DNA from: Actinomadura sp. BRA 177
Lineage (GTDB): Bacteria; Actinomycetota; Actinomycetes; Streptosporangiales; Streptosporangiaceae
Assembly: GCF_013372625.1 (NCBI RefSeq)
Contig: NZ_JABXFD010000534.1
Span: forward strand, 1-50,197
Reading direction: 5' to 3'
Length of the DNA: 50,197 nucleotides
Position 1 is the first letter of the stretch. Each line of letters starts with the position of its first letter. A program made the translations under genes and the position numbers. The notes under the pieces were generated by a model, which was given only the letters and a program-made list of their open reading frames with translations, was not told where the DNA came from and did not search any database. Of this stretch, positions 16,559-26,677 are shown piece by piece.

Positions 16559-16585
16559 CGCGTCTGCCTATTCCGCCACCCGGAC
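16500..16585 (-). tRNA. tRNA-Leu (GAG anticodon)
   Basis: The 86-nt gene reads on the minus strand. The 7-bp acceptor stem is GTCCGGG (5', from 16585) with CTCGGAC (3', ending at 16501), including one G-T pair. The D arm is of the class II type (GTGGCGGAAT). The anticodon stem CTAGC/GCTAG encloses loop TTGAGGT, giving anticodon GAG. A long variable arm follows, then a T arm with GGTTCAAGTCC. The discriminator is A at 16500 and CCA is not encoded. Long variable arm plus GAG identifies Leu. Its 3' half overlaps the recombinase CDS on the other strand. Confidence 0.95.
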
Positions 16586-16702
16586 CTGGTCGCAGGCCGC
16601 AGCGCGGCTGCGGCGGGCTTCACTGTACCAAAGGAGACGAGTCGCGGCGAAGTCGATCGCCGGGGCACCATGGGACGGGACGCGAGACGTGAGGTGATCA
16701 CT

Positions 16703-18013
16703 GTGGTTCGGCAGCCGACCGCTGAGGACGAGGTCGTCCGGCTCTGCCAGGAGCTCATCCGGATCGACACCAGCAACCCCGGCGACCATTCGGGGCCGGG
16801 GGAGCGGGCGGCGGCGGAGTACGTCGCGGAGAAGCTCGACGAGGTCGGGCTGGAGTCGCGGATCTTCGAGTCGCATCCGGGACGGGCCAGTCTCGTGGCG
16901 CGGATCGAGGGCGAGGATCCGGGACGGGACGCGCTGCTGCTGCACGGCCATCTCGATGTCGTGCCGGCGCGCAAGGAGGACTGGACGCGGGACCCGTTCG
17001 GCGGCGAGATCGCGGACGGGTGCGTCTGGGGACGCGGCGCCGTGGACATGAAGGACATGGACGCGATGATCCTCGCGGTGGTGCGGCAGCGGCTGCGGGA
17101 GGGGCGCAAGCCGCCGAGAGATGTCGTGCTCGCGTTCCTGGCCGATGAGGAGGCCGGGGGCAAGTGGGGTGCGCAGTGGCTGGTGCAGGAGCATCCGGAG
17201 CTGTTCGAGGGGTGCACCGAGGCCGTGGGGGAGGTCGGCGGGTTCAGCCTGACGGTGCCCGGGGACCGGCGCATGTACCTGATCGAGACGGCGGAGAAGG
17301 GCATCGCGTGGATGAACCTGACCGCCAAGGGGACGGCCGGGCACGGGTCGATGGTGCATCCGGACAATGCGGTCACCGCGCTGGCGGGGGCCGTTGAGAG
17401 GCTGGGGTCGCACGAGTTTCCGGTGCGGCTGACGAAGTCGGTGCGGGCCTTCCTGGAGCGGGCGTGCATGGCGTACGGGGTGGAATTTGATCCGGAACAT
17501 CCGGAAAAGTGCCTTGCGGAGATCGGGCCGCTGGCGCGGATGATCGGGGCGACGCTCCGCAACACGCTCAATCCGACGCGGCTGGACGCCGGGTACAAGA
17601 CGAATGTGATTCCGCAGAGCGCCACGGCTCAGGTGGATGGACGGTTTTTGCCCGGATATGAGGAGGAGTTCTTCGCGGTTGTGGACGAACTTCTCGGCCC
17701 GGATGTCCAGCGCGATTTCGTCCACCACGACCACGCGGTGGAGACGGACTACGAGGGGGCTCTCGTCGCGGCGATGGAGGCGGCGCTGACCTCGGAGGAC
17801 CCGGGCGCGCTGCCGGTGCCGTACTGCCTGAGCGGCGGGACGGACGCCAAGTCGTTCGCCCGGCTGGGAATGCGCTGCTTCGGCTTCGCGCCGCTCAAAT
17901 TGCCCCCAGAGTTGGACTTTTCCGGAATGTTCCACGGGGTGGACGAGCGTGTTCCGGTGGACGGGCTGCGTTTCGGCGCCAGGGTCCTCGACAAATTCCT
18001 CGATCGCTCCTGA
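16703..18013 (+). CDS. M20/ArgE-DapE family metallopeptidase (dipeptidase-like)
   Basis: The 436-aa protein has the two-metal M20 signature: LLLHGHLDVVPA near residue 90 (metal His, then the Asp of HLDVVP), GRGAVDMKD with the bridging Asp near 120, and the catalytic Glu pair in ADEEAGGKWGA near 155. TAGHGS, SGGTDAK and a final metal His in GMFHGVDERV complete the fold. Family members hydrolyse N-acyl amino acids or short peptides in the cytoplasm. GTG 16703 is chosen because GAGGTG lies 6 nt upstream; ATG 16670 is in frame but has no ribosome-binding site. It follows the tRNA gene divergently, on the chromosomal side of the junction. The exact substrate is not readable. Confidence 0.9.
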   Translation: MVRQPTAEDEVVRLCQELIRIDTSNPGDHSGPGERAAAEYVAEKLDEVGLESRIFESHPGRASLVARIEGEDPGRDALLLHGHLDVVPARKEDWTRDPFGGEIADGCVWGRGAVDMKDMDAMILAVVRQRLREGRKPPRDVVLAFLADEEAGGKWGAQWLVQEHPELFEGCTEAVGEVGGFSLTVPGDRRMYLIETAEKGIAWMNLTAKGTAGHGSMVHPDNAVTALAGAVERLGSHEFPVRLTKSVRAFLERACMAYGVEFDPEHPEKCLAEIGPLARMIGATLRNTLNPTRLDAGYKTNVIPQSATAQVDGRFLPGYEEEFFAVVDELLGPDVQRDFVHHDHAVETDYEGALVAAMEAALTSEDPGALPVPYCLSGGTDAKSFARLGMRCFGFAPLKLPPELDFSGMFHGVDERVPVDGLRFGARVLDKFLDRS

Positions 18014-18092
18014 ATTTGCGCTCCCCAATGCGCTCCGTGGTGGTACCGTTACCTTTCGTTGAGGACGCTCTGGTCGCAACGGAGGTTGTTCG

Positions 18093-18770
18093 GTGGCATG
18101 TGACGCGGTGCGGGTCGGGACGGTCTCCGTCCTGCGCCGCGTTGCCGCCGAGCGGGCCGTCCAGCGGCTGCTCGTCCTCGCCGGGCTGCTGATCGCGGGC
18201 TGGCTCCTCGGCTGCGCGGCGCAGTCGGCACATGCCGATGAGCTGCCTTCTCCCGCACAGGCCGTCGCGCAGACGCCCGTGCTGGGCGAGGCGGTCGCGA
18301 CCATCCACCAGCGACAGCCGGTGCACCGTGTTGTGCAGGCAGTGGCGGCCAAAGCGCCGCGCGCGGTGGAGAAGGTGCCTCAGAACGTGGCGCCGCCGCC
18401 GTCTCGGGAGAAGTCGGCCGGCCCGGAGGAAACGGCGCCGACACCTGAGTCTCCGCGGGCCCGCCACTCCAGCCCCCCGCGCGTTTCCAAGGCCTTTCCG
18501 GCACGGTTTTCCAAAGTTTCCGGGACGCGGTCGGCCACCGTCCGGCATGAGACGCGCGACGTTGTCCGGCATCCCTCGCCGCCCGCACCTCAGCGGCATG
18601 GCGACCATTCGGACGGCGGCGGCCTCGCCGCCAACGGCGTGACGGCAGGCTTCCCGACCACCGCCACCTGGGCTCCGGCCCCGCCGCACGCGTCGCTCGC
18701 GCGCGTCCTCGGCGCGGTTCCTCCGCTCGTCCGCACCGCCGCGGACGAGCCGTCGTTCGCGCCGGACTAG
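18093..18770 (+). CDS. Secreted/membrane-anchored Pro-rich protein
   Basis: The 225-aa product starts with a basic N-region (VSVLRRVAAERAVQ), then a hydrophobic segment LLVLAGLLIAGWLLGCAAQS near residues 25-45. A cleavage-like ADELPSP follows. This is a signal peptide, possibly of lipoprotein type given LLGC. The rest is disordered, rich in Pro, Ala, Arg and His, with no domain. GTG 18093 follows GGAGG. The gene directly precedes the chaplin-repeat gene on the same strand, 144 bp upstream, so a role in the cell envelope or aerial surface is plausible. No homology-based function can be given. Confidence 0.65.
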   Translation: MACDAVRVGTVSVLRRVAAERAVQRLLVLAGLLIAGWLLGCAAQSAHADELPSPAQAVAQTPVLGEAVATIHQRQPVHRVVQAVAAKAPRAVEKVPQNVAPPPSREKSAGPEETAPTPESPRARHSSPPRVSKAFPARFSKVSGTRSATVRHETRDVVRHPSPPAPQRHGDHSDGGGLAANGVTAGFPTTATWAPAPPHASLARVLGAVPPLVRTAADEPSFAPD

Positions 18771-18914
18771 CTCCCGATCACAGGCTCCGGACGCGTGCCC
18801 GTGCGGCTCGGGCGCGCCGGTCCGGTCACTCGCCGTGCCCCCCGGCGCGGCATGTCATCCCCCATGAGACCCACGGGACACGTGCGTCTCCACCACCTCC
18901 CCGAACGGAGCATC

Positions 18915-21056
18915 ATGCGAACGCGGGCAAAAGGCACATCTCGTGCCGCGGTGCTCGCCGCGGGCTTTGTCGCTCTCGGTGTCACCGCCATCCCGTCCAA
19001 CGCCTTCGCCGACGTCACGAACGGCGACGCCGGCGTCCTGAGCGGCAACCAGATCGACGCGCCGATCTCCGCGCCGGTCGACGTGAGCGGCAACGGCGCG
19101 GCCCTGCTCGGCACCGGCCACGCCACGTCCCACGGCGGCGTCAAGATCCACAAGCGCGGCGGGAGCGGGCAGGAAACGTCCGGCGCGCACGGCATCGCGT
19201 CCGGAAACCAGGTCAACGCCCCCATCTCCCTGCCGGTGCACGTCTGCGGCAACGCGGTCGGCGTCCTCGGGCAGGCGGACGCCGGCTGCGAAGGCGGCGC
19301 CAAGGTCAACGACGCCGGCAAGGGCGGCCAGCTGACCGACGGGACGGGCGGCGTCATCGCCGGCAACCAGGTCAACGCGCCGATCTCCGCCCCGGTCAAC
19401 GTGTGCGGCAACGCCGTCGCGCTCGCCGGTGACGCGGTGGCCGGCTGCGAGGGCGGCTCCCTCGTCAAGAACGGCGGGATCACCGGTTCCGGGCAGGAAA
19501 CGTCCGGCATCTTCGGCGTCGGCTCCGGAAACCAGGGCAACGTCCCGATCAGCGTCCCCGTGGACCTCTGCGGCAACGCGGTCAACGGCACGGCGTCCTG
19601 CGAGGGCGGCGCGTCCGTCCGCAACGGCGGCCACCGCACCGGAGGGCAGCTCACCGACGGCGCCTTCGGGATCATCGCCGGTAACCAGGCGAATGCCCCG
19701 ATCAGCGCCCCGGTGACCGCCTGCGGCGACGCCGCGGCTCTCGCCGGCCAGGCGTGGTCGTTCTGCGAGGGCGGCGCCCACGCGCGCAGCAGCTCCGGCG
19801 GCGACCAGCACACGTCCGGGATCGGCGGGATCATCGCCGGCAACCAGGGGAACGCGCCGATCTCCATCCCCGTCGAGGTCTGCGGCGACGCCGCGGCCGT
19901 CGTGGGCGTGTCGGCGGCGAGCTGCAACGGCCAGACGCTCGTCGAGGGCTCCCACGGCTCCGGCGCGCAGACGTCCGGCGACCACGGCGCAGGCAGCGGC
20001 AACCAGGCGAACGCCCCGGTCCAAACCCCCGCCGACGCCTGCGGCAACGCCGCCGCCGTCATCGGCATCGCCTCCGCCCTGTGCGAGGACGGCCCCGGCT
20101 ACGGCGGCTACCACCCCTACTCCCGCACCACCTCCCCCACGTCCGTCCCACGGACACCCGACGTTCCCACCACGAACGGCGTCCTCGCGGGAACCCCAGC
20201 CCTGCTGGGGAACGGCCTCCCCGGCACCACCGCCGCACCGCTCCCCAGGACCGTGCCGGCGTCGAATGCCCGGCACGCTCAGGGCGTGCCCACCGCGGAC
20301 GGCGTGCTCGCGGACAACGCGCTGCCCGAGGTGGGCGGTCTGCCGCAGGCGGGTGGCGTGCCCGAGATGCCGGTGGCCAATGGTCGCCGCGGGCAGGGCG
20401 ATCTCCCCGTCTCGAGCGTCCCGGGCGATGTCCTGGACGGGGTCCAGACGGTGGGTGTGCTGCCCGCGCTGGACGGTCGGCGTGTGCGGGGCGGTGTTCC
20501 GGCTGCGGACGGCGTGCTCGGGAACAACGCGCTGCCGCAGGCGGGGCCCGAGGTGGCGGGTTTGCCGGTGGCGAATGGTCGCCGCGCCCAGGGTGTACTG
20601 CCCGGCATGGGCAGCCTGCCGATGGTCAACGTCCTCTCGACGAACGGCGCGCTGCCCAAGGTGGGCGGCCCGGTGGTGTTGGGGGACCTGGCCAAGGCGC
20701 GTGGTGTGAGGGAGCGGAAGGCCGCGTTCGGGCTGGTGCGGCGCGGTGACGACGGGGCGCCGGTGGCGGTTTCGGTGCTCGACACGCGGGCGCTGCCGGA
20801 CGGGTCCGTGGTGCGCAAGGCGATCGGTCGGCAGGCGGTCGACTCGCTGCGCGGTGTGGCGGTGCCCGCCACGCCGGTCGCGGGTCACGAGGTCGTCCCG
20901 GTGACGGGCGAGATCGGGCCCGTGCGGAACGTCGCGGCCGAGGAGGTCGTGTCGGACGGCGGGTCGCTGTGGGCGCTGGCCGCGAGCGGGGTGCTCGGGG
21001 TCGTGGCCGGGGCGCTGGCGCTGGCGCGGCGGGTCCGGATGGGCGGGCGCCGCTAG
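18915..21056 (+). CDS. Long chaplin-like surface protein with seven chaplin repeats
   Basis: The product is 713 aa. A signal peptide (MRTRAKGTSRAAVLAAGFVA, cleaved after AFA) leads to seven chaplin units starting near residues 40, 93, 147, 201, 253, 305 and 357. Each has the pattern GNQ.NAPIS.PV.VCGNA followed about 17 residues later by C(E)GG. The two Cys of each unit would form the chaplin loop disulphide; unit 1 has Ser instead of the first Cys and lacks the second. A second low-complexity repeat region (about 420-600) has units like VANGRRAQGVLP and ADGVLGNNALPQ. The C-terminus is one membrane helix (ALAASGVLGVVAGALALA) and a basic tail (RRVRMGGRR), without a good LAXTG sortase motif. Chaplins are the amyloid-forming surfactant proteins of aerial hyphae and spores. 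ATG 18915 is chosen because the signal peptide begins there. Confidence 0.85.
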   Translation: MRTRAKGTSRAAVLAAGFVALGVTAIPSNAFADVTNGDAGVLSGNQIDAPISAPVDVSGNGAALLGTGHATSHGGVKIHKRGGSGQETSGAHGIASGNQVNAPISLPVHVCGNAVGVLGQADAGCEGGAKVNDAGKGGQLTDGTGGVIAGNQVNAPISAPVNVCGNAVALAGDAVAGCEGGSLVKNGGITGSGQETSGIFGVGSGNQGNVPISVPVDLCGNAVNGTASCEGGASVRNGGHRTGGQLTDGAFGIIAGNQANAPISAPVTACGDAAALAGQAWSFCEGGAHARSSSGGDQHTSGIGGIIAGNQGNAPISIPVEVCGDAAAVVGVSAASCNGQTLVEGSHGSGAQTSGDHGAGSGNQANAPVQTPADACGNAAAVIGIASALCEDGPGYGGYHPYSRTTSPTSVPRTPDVPTTNGVLAGTPALLGNGLPGTTAAPLPRTVPASNARHAQGVPTADGVLADNALPEVGGLPQAGGVPEMPVANGRRGQGDLPVSSVPGDVLDGVQTVGVLPALDGRRVRGGVPAADGVLGNNALPQAGPEVAGLPVANGRRAQGVLPGMGSLPMVNVLSTNGALPKVGGPVVLGDLAKARGVRERKAAFGLVRRGDDGAPVAVSVLDTRALPDGSVVRKAIGRQAVDSLRGVAVPATPVAGHEVVPVTGEIGPVRNVAAEEVVSDGGSLWALAASGVLGVVAGALALARRVRMGGRR
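19030..20095 (+). repeat. Seven tandem chaplin-coding units (about 156 bp each)
   Basis: The GNQ codons recur at about 19,044, 19,203, 19,363, 19,529, 19,682, 19,840 and 19,996. The linkers alternate between GQETSG and GQLTDG for the first five units. Synonymous choices before GNQ also alternate (TCCGGAAAC in units 2 and 4, GCCGGCAAC or GCCGGTAAC in units 3, 5 and 6). This indicates expansion by duplication of a two-unit block. Confidence 0.8.
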
Positions 21057-21070
21057 CGGCCGCACAAGAC

Positions 21071-21110
21071 CTTCGCCCGTCCCGGGAGGCGCGGTCCGGG
21101 GCGGGCGAAG
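21071..21110. terminator. Bidirectional hairpin between convergent genes
   Basis: The arms CTTCGCCCGTCCCGG (21071-21085) and CCGGGGCGGGCGAAG (21096-21110) pair over 15 bp with one G-T, enclosing a 10-nt loop. It starts 15 nt after the chaplin-gene stop and precedes the stop of the convergent DUF5703 gene. Confidence 0.75.
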
Positions 21111-21158
21111 CCGGGCGACGGTGGGTCAGCGGGGGGCTACGCTCCGGCCCGGGAACGG

Positions 21159-21344
21159 TCAGAACGTGCGGACGGCGCGGATGACCTTGCGGCGAAGCTG
21201 AATACGGCGGCGGCCGTCCGGGTAGAGGCGCAACCGATCGATTTCCCAGCCGCCTCGCTCCGCGTGCTCGGTCATGATCTGCCGGGCGGTATCACGCGTG
21301 GTGCCGCGGGGCAGTGACAGGACGAGGTAGGTGTACTCCGCCAT
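21159..21344 (-). CDS. DUF5703 family protein
   Basis: The product is about 61 aa (64 if ATG 21353 is used): MAEYTYLVLSLPRGTT, then TARQIMTEHAERGGWEIDR, then LRLYPDGRRRIQLRRK. The pattern 'EY.Y.VL..PRGT.R..AR..LTEHAE...WE..RLRLY.DGRRR..LRRKIIR..RT' is the conserved short actinobacterial protein DUF5703, whose function is unknown. The strongly basic end is compatible with nucleic-acid or membrane-surface binding. The upstream extension of the frame (to 21617) is Pro/Arg-rich and overlaps the topA start, so it is rejected. The gene is divergent from topA. Confidence 0.82.
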   Translation of the reverse strand: MAEYTYLVLSLPRGTTRDTARQIMTEHAERGGWEIDRLRLYPDGRRRIQLRRKVIRAVRTF

Positions 21345-21585
21345 CGTGACCATTATTACTTGGTCTACCGTGCGTCCGGCACCGTACCGTGGCGTCCCGG
21401 TCCGCGGGGCGTGCGGCGGCATGTCATCCTGTCTGGGGCGCGGGGCGGTGAGAATCCCGTCCCCTGCGGGGGCGGGACGATGGTCGAGGGGTGCGCGGGC
21501 ATGAACGCGCCGTCCTGCGACGTTGTACGAAGCCGGTAAGAAAGAGCCTGTGTAAGAGGATCGAGACAGCGAGGTTGGAGCGACT

Positions 21586-24267
21586 GTGCCAGCCAAGAAC
21601 GGCACCGCGAACGGCAATGGCGCGGGTACGCGCCTGGTGATCGTCGAATCGCCCGCGAAGGCGAAGACGATCGCGGGGTACCTGGGCCGTGGCTACATCG
21701 TGGAGTCCAGTATCGGCCATATCCGGGATCTCCCGGGGAGCGCCTCGGAGGTGCCGGCCAAGTACAAGGGCGAGCCGTGGGCGAAGCTCGGCGTGAACGT
21801 GGAGCGCGAGTTCGAGCCGCTCTACGTGGTGAACACCGACAAGCGGCAGCAGGTCCAGAAGCTGAAGAAGCTGCTCGCCGAGGCGGACGAGCTGTATCTC
21901 GCGACGGACGAGGACCGGGAGGGCGAGGCGATCGCCTGGCACCTCCGGGAGGTGCTGAAGCCGAAGGTCCCCGTGCACCGGATGGTGTTCAACGAGATCA
22001 CCAAGGACGCGATCCAGCGCGCCGCCGCGAATCCGCGCGAGCTGAACATGCCGCTGGTGAACGCGCAGGAGACGCGCCGCGTCCTGGACCGCCTCTACGG
22101 GTACGAGGTCAGCCCCGTCCTGTGGAAGAAGGTCATGCCGAAGCTGTCGGCGGGCCGGGTGCAGTCGGTGGCGACGCGCCTGGTGGTCGAGCGGGAGCGG
22201 GAGCGGATCGCGTTCGTCCCCGCCCACTACTGGGACATCGCGGGACAGTTCGACACCGGTAAGAACGAGGAGCCGAAGGTCTTCAAGGCCGGGCTCGTCA
22301 GCGTGGACGGCAAGCGCGTCGCGCAGGGCCGCGACTTCGCGTCCGACGGCACCCTGAAGACCCGGGACGCGCTGCACCTGGACGAGCCCGCGGCCCGCGC
22401 GCTGGCCGAGCGGCTGAGGGACCGGCCATACGAGGTCAAGTCCGTTGAGCAGAAGCCGTACACGCGGCGCCCGTACCCTCCCTTTCGGACGACGACCCTC
22501 CAGCAGGAGGCCAGCCGCAAGCTGAACTTCTCCGCGAAGTACACGATGTCGGTCGCGCAGAAGCTGTACGAGAACGGCTTCATCACCTACATGCGAACCG
22601 ACTCGATCACGCTGTCGGAGACGGCGATCACGGCGGCGCGCAGGCAGGCGGCGGCGCTGTTCGGCGGCCAGTACGTCCCGGACAAGCCGCGCGTCTACGC
22701 GTCCAAGGTCAAGAACGCGCAGGAGGCGCACGAGGCGATCCGCCCGGCGGGCGACACCTTCCGGACGCCGGCCGAGACCGGGCTGAGCGGTGACCAGTTC
22801 CGGCTGTACGAGCTGATCTGGAAGCGGACGATCGCGTCCCAGATGAAGGACGCCGCCGGCCAGTCGGTGTCGATCCGCGTGACCGGCCTGTCGACGCAGA
22901 ACGAGCGGGCCGAGTTCGGTGCGACCGGTAAGACGATCACGTTCTACGGCTTCCTCAAGGCGTACGTGGAGAGCGCGGACGACCCGTCCACCGACCGCGA
23001 CGACCAGGAGCGGCGCCTGCCGAACCTGGCCGAGGGCGATCCGCTGACCGCGAACTCGGTGGACGCCGAGGGCCACTCCACCCGCCCGCCGGCCCGCTAC
23101 ACCGAGGCCAGCCTGGTCAAGGAGCTGGAGGAGCGGGAGATCGGGCGGCCGTCGACGTACGCCTCGATCATCGGGACGATCCTGGCGCGCGAGTACGTGT
23201 TCAAGAAGGGCACGGCGCTGGTCCCGTCGTTCCTGGCGTTCGCCGTGACCAACCTGCTGGAGCAGCACTTCGGCAACCTGGTCGACTACGACTTCACCGC
23301 GCACATGGAGGACGGTCTCGACGAGATCGCGCGCGGCGACGCCGAGCGCGTCCCGTGGCTGAACCGGTTCTACTACGGCGACACCGGGGAGGAGGGCCTG
23401 CGGGAGCTGGTCGGCGACATCAGCGACATCGACGCCAAGGGGATCAGCTCGTTCCCGATCAAGGGCACCGACATCCTGGTCCGCGTCGGGCGCTACGGCT
23501 CCTACCTCGACCGGGACGGCGACAAGGTCAACATCCCCGACGACATCGCGCCGGACGAGCTGACCGGCGAGAAGGCGGAGGAGCTGTTCGCGCAGCCGTC
23601 CGGCGACCGGGAGCTCGGCACCGACCCGGCGACCGGGCACACGATCGTCGCGAAGTCGGGGCGGTTCGGCCCGTACGTCACCGAGATCCTGCCGGAGGCG
23701 GCCCCGCCCGCCGAGGGGAAGAAGCGGACGAAGAAGGCGGACGCCCCCAAGCCGCGCACCGGGTCGCTGTTCAAGTCGATGTCGCTCGACACGATCACGC
23801 TGGACGACGCGCTGAAGCTGCTGTCGCTGCCGCGCACCCTCGGCGAGCTGGACGGCGAGCCGGTGACCGCGCAGAACGGCCGGTTCGGCCCGTACATCAA
23901 GCGGGGCACCGACAGCCGCTCGCTCGGCTCCGAGGACGAGCTGTTCACCGTCACGCTGGAGCAGGCGAAGGAGCTGTTCGCGCAGCCCAAGCAGCGCGGC
24001 CGCCGGGCCGCGGCCGCCGCGCCGCTGCGCGAGCTGGGCAAGGACCCGGCGAGCGAGAAGCCCGTGGTGGTGAAGGAGGGGCGGTTCGGCCCGTACGTCA
24101 CCGACGGCGAGACGAACGCGAGCCTCCGCAAGGGCGACGAGGTCGAGTCGATCACGATCCAGCGGGCCGCGGAGCTGCTCGCGGAGCGTCGCGAGAAGGT
24201 GGCCGCGGGTGGCGGGAAGAAGAAGACGACGACCCGCCGCCGAACCTCCGCGAAGTCCGGCTCCTAG
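21586..24267 (+). CDS. topA: DNA topoisomerase I (type IA)
   Basis: The 893-aa enzyme relaxes negatively supercoiled DNA by transient single-strand cleavage. The TOPRIM domain is at the N-terminus (VIVESPAKAKTI near residue 20; DEDREGEAIAWH near 105). The catalytic tyrosine is Tyr335 in FITYMRTDSI. The core domain contains LSAGRVQSVATRL. From about residue 620 come actinobacterial C-terminal repeats, each with a GRYGSY or GRFGPY motif (four copies), in place of E. coli zinc ribbons. A Lys/Arg-rich tail (KKKTTTRRRTSAKSGS) ends the protein. The start is GTG 21586. It is followed after 28 bp by the MFS-Tmk gene, the usual order in actinomycetes (topA-tmk-holB). Several long antisense ORFs over it are shadows. 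Confidence 0.97.
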   Translation: MPAKNGTANGNGAGTRLVIVESPAKAKTIAGYLGRGYIVESSIGHIRDLPGSASEVPAKYKGEPWAKLGVNVEREFEPLYVVNTDKRQQVQKLKKLLAEADELYLATDEDREGEAIAWHLREVLKPKVPVHRMVFNEITKDAIQRAAANPRELNMPLVNAQETRRVLDRLYGYEVSPVLWKKVMPKLSAGRVQSVATRLVVERERERIAFVPAHYWDIAGQFDTGKNEEPKVFKAGLVSVDGKRVAQGRDFASDGTLKTRDALHLDEPAARALAERLRDRPYEVKSVEQKPYTRRPYPPFRTTTLQQEASRKLNFSAKYTMSVAQKLYENGFITYMRTDSITLSETAITAARRQAAALFGGQYVPDKPRVYASKVKNAQEAHEAIRPAGDTFRTPAETGLSGDQFRLYELIWKRTIASQMKDAAGQSVSIRVTGLSTQNERAEFGATGKTITFYGFLKAYVESADDPSTDRDDQERRLPNLAEGDPLTANSVDAEGHSTRPPARYTEASLVKELEEREIGRPSTYASIIGTILAREYVFKKGTALVPSFLAFAVTNLLEQHFGNLVDYDFTAHMEDGLDEIARGDAERVPWLNRFYYGDTGEEGLRELVGDISDIDAKGISSFPIKGTDILVRVGRYGSYLDRDGDKVNIPDDIAPDELTGEKAEELFAQPSGDRELGTDPATGHTIVAKSGRFGPYVTEILPEAAPPAEGKKRTKKADAPKPRTGSLFKSMSLDTITLDDALKLLSLPRTLGELDGEPVTAQNGRFGPYIKRGTDSRSLGSEDELFTVTLEQAKELFAQPKQRGRRAAAAAPLRELGKDPASEKPVVVKEGRFGPYVTDGETNASLRKGDEVESITIQRAAELLAERREKVAAGGGKKKTTTRRRTSAKSGS

Positions 24268-24295
24268 GGACATCCACGCCGATACCCTGACCGAC

Positions 24296-26374
<2,079 letters not shown>

Positions 26375-26677
26375 CCGTCCGCGACGGCAAGCCGTATGCC
26401 CGGCCGCGCCAGCCGTGCAGCGAACGCAAGGCCGCACGGGATGTCCTGATCGTCCCGGACGTACAGCGAATGCGATGCCGCACGGATGCCCCCGGCTGTG
26501 TCGACCGTGCAGTGGGCGGGGCGCCGTGTGGACGCCCCGGCCGTGCCGGAGGTGTTGCGGATGGGATGCGGCGCGGATGTCCCGGCGGTTCCTCCGGCAG
26601 GCGGGTGGTCAGCTGGTAGAGCGTGCGGTGGCCGGAGTGCGTCTCGCGGTGTGCGCGGATCCGGTTAGCCTTTCGGC
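26375..26677. other. Spacer with degenerate repeats before holB
   Basis: This 303-bp stretch contains no supported gene. A 28-bp motif (CAGCGAACGCAAGGCCGCAC onward) at 26,418 recurs in degenerate form at 26,464 and more weakly near 26,565. A tRNA-like A box occurs at about 26,598 but no tRNA folds. The holB promoter probably lies at the 3' end. Confidence 0.4.

Noticed and set aside
20880..21056. VPVTG near the C-terminus of the chaplin-like protein as a sortase signal
   Set aside because: It does not match LAXTG/LPXTG and lies about 25 residues before the membrane helix, too far for a sorting signal.
18855..21065. 736-aa minus-strand ORF opposite the chaplin gene
   Set aside because: Complement of the repeats; repeats in the product only mirror the chaplin units.
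26592..26664. tRNA-like A box (TGGTCAGCTGG) before holB
   Set aside because: No matching B box or T arm and no cloverleaf can be drawn.
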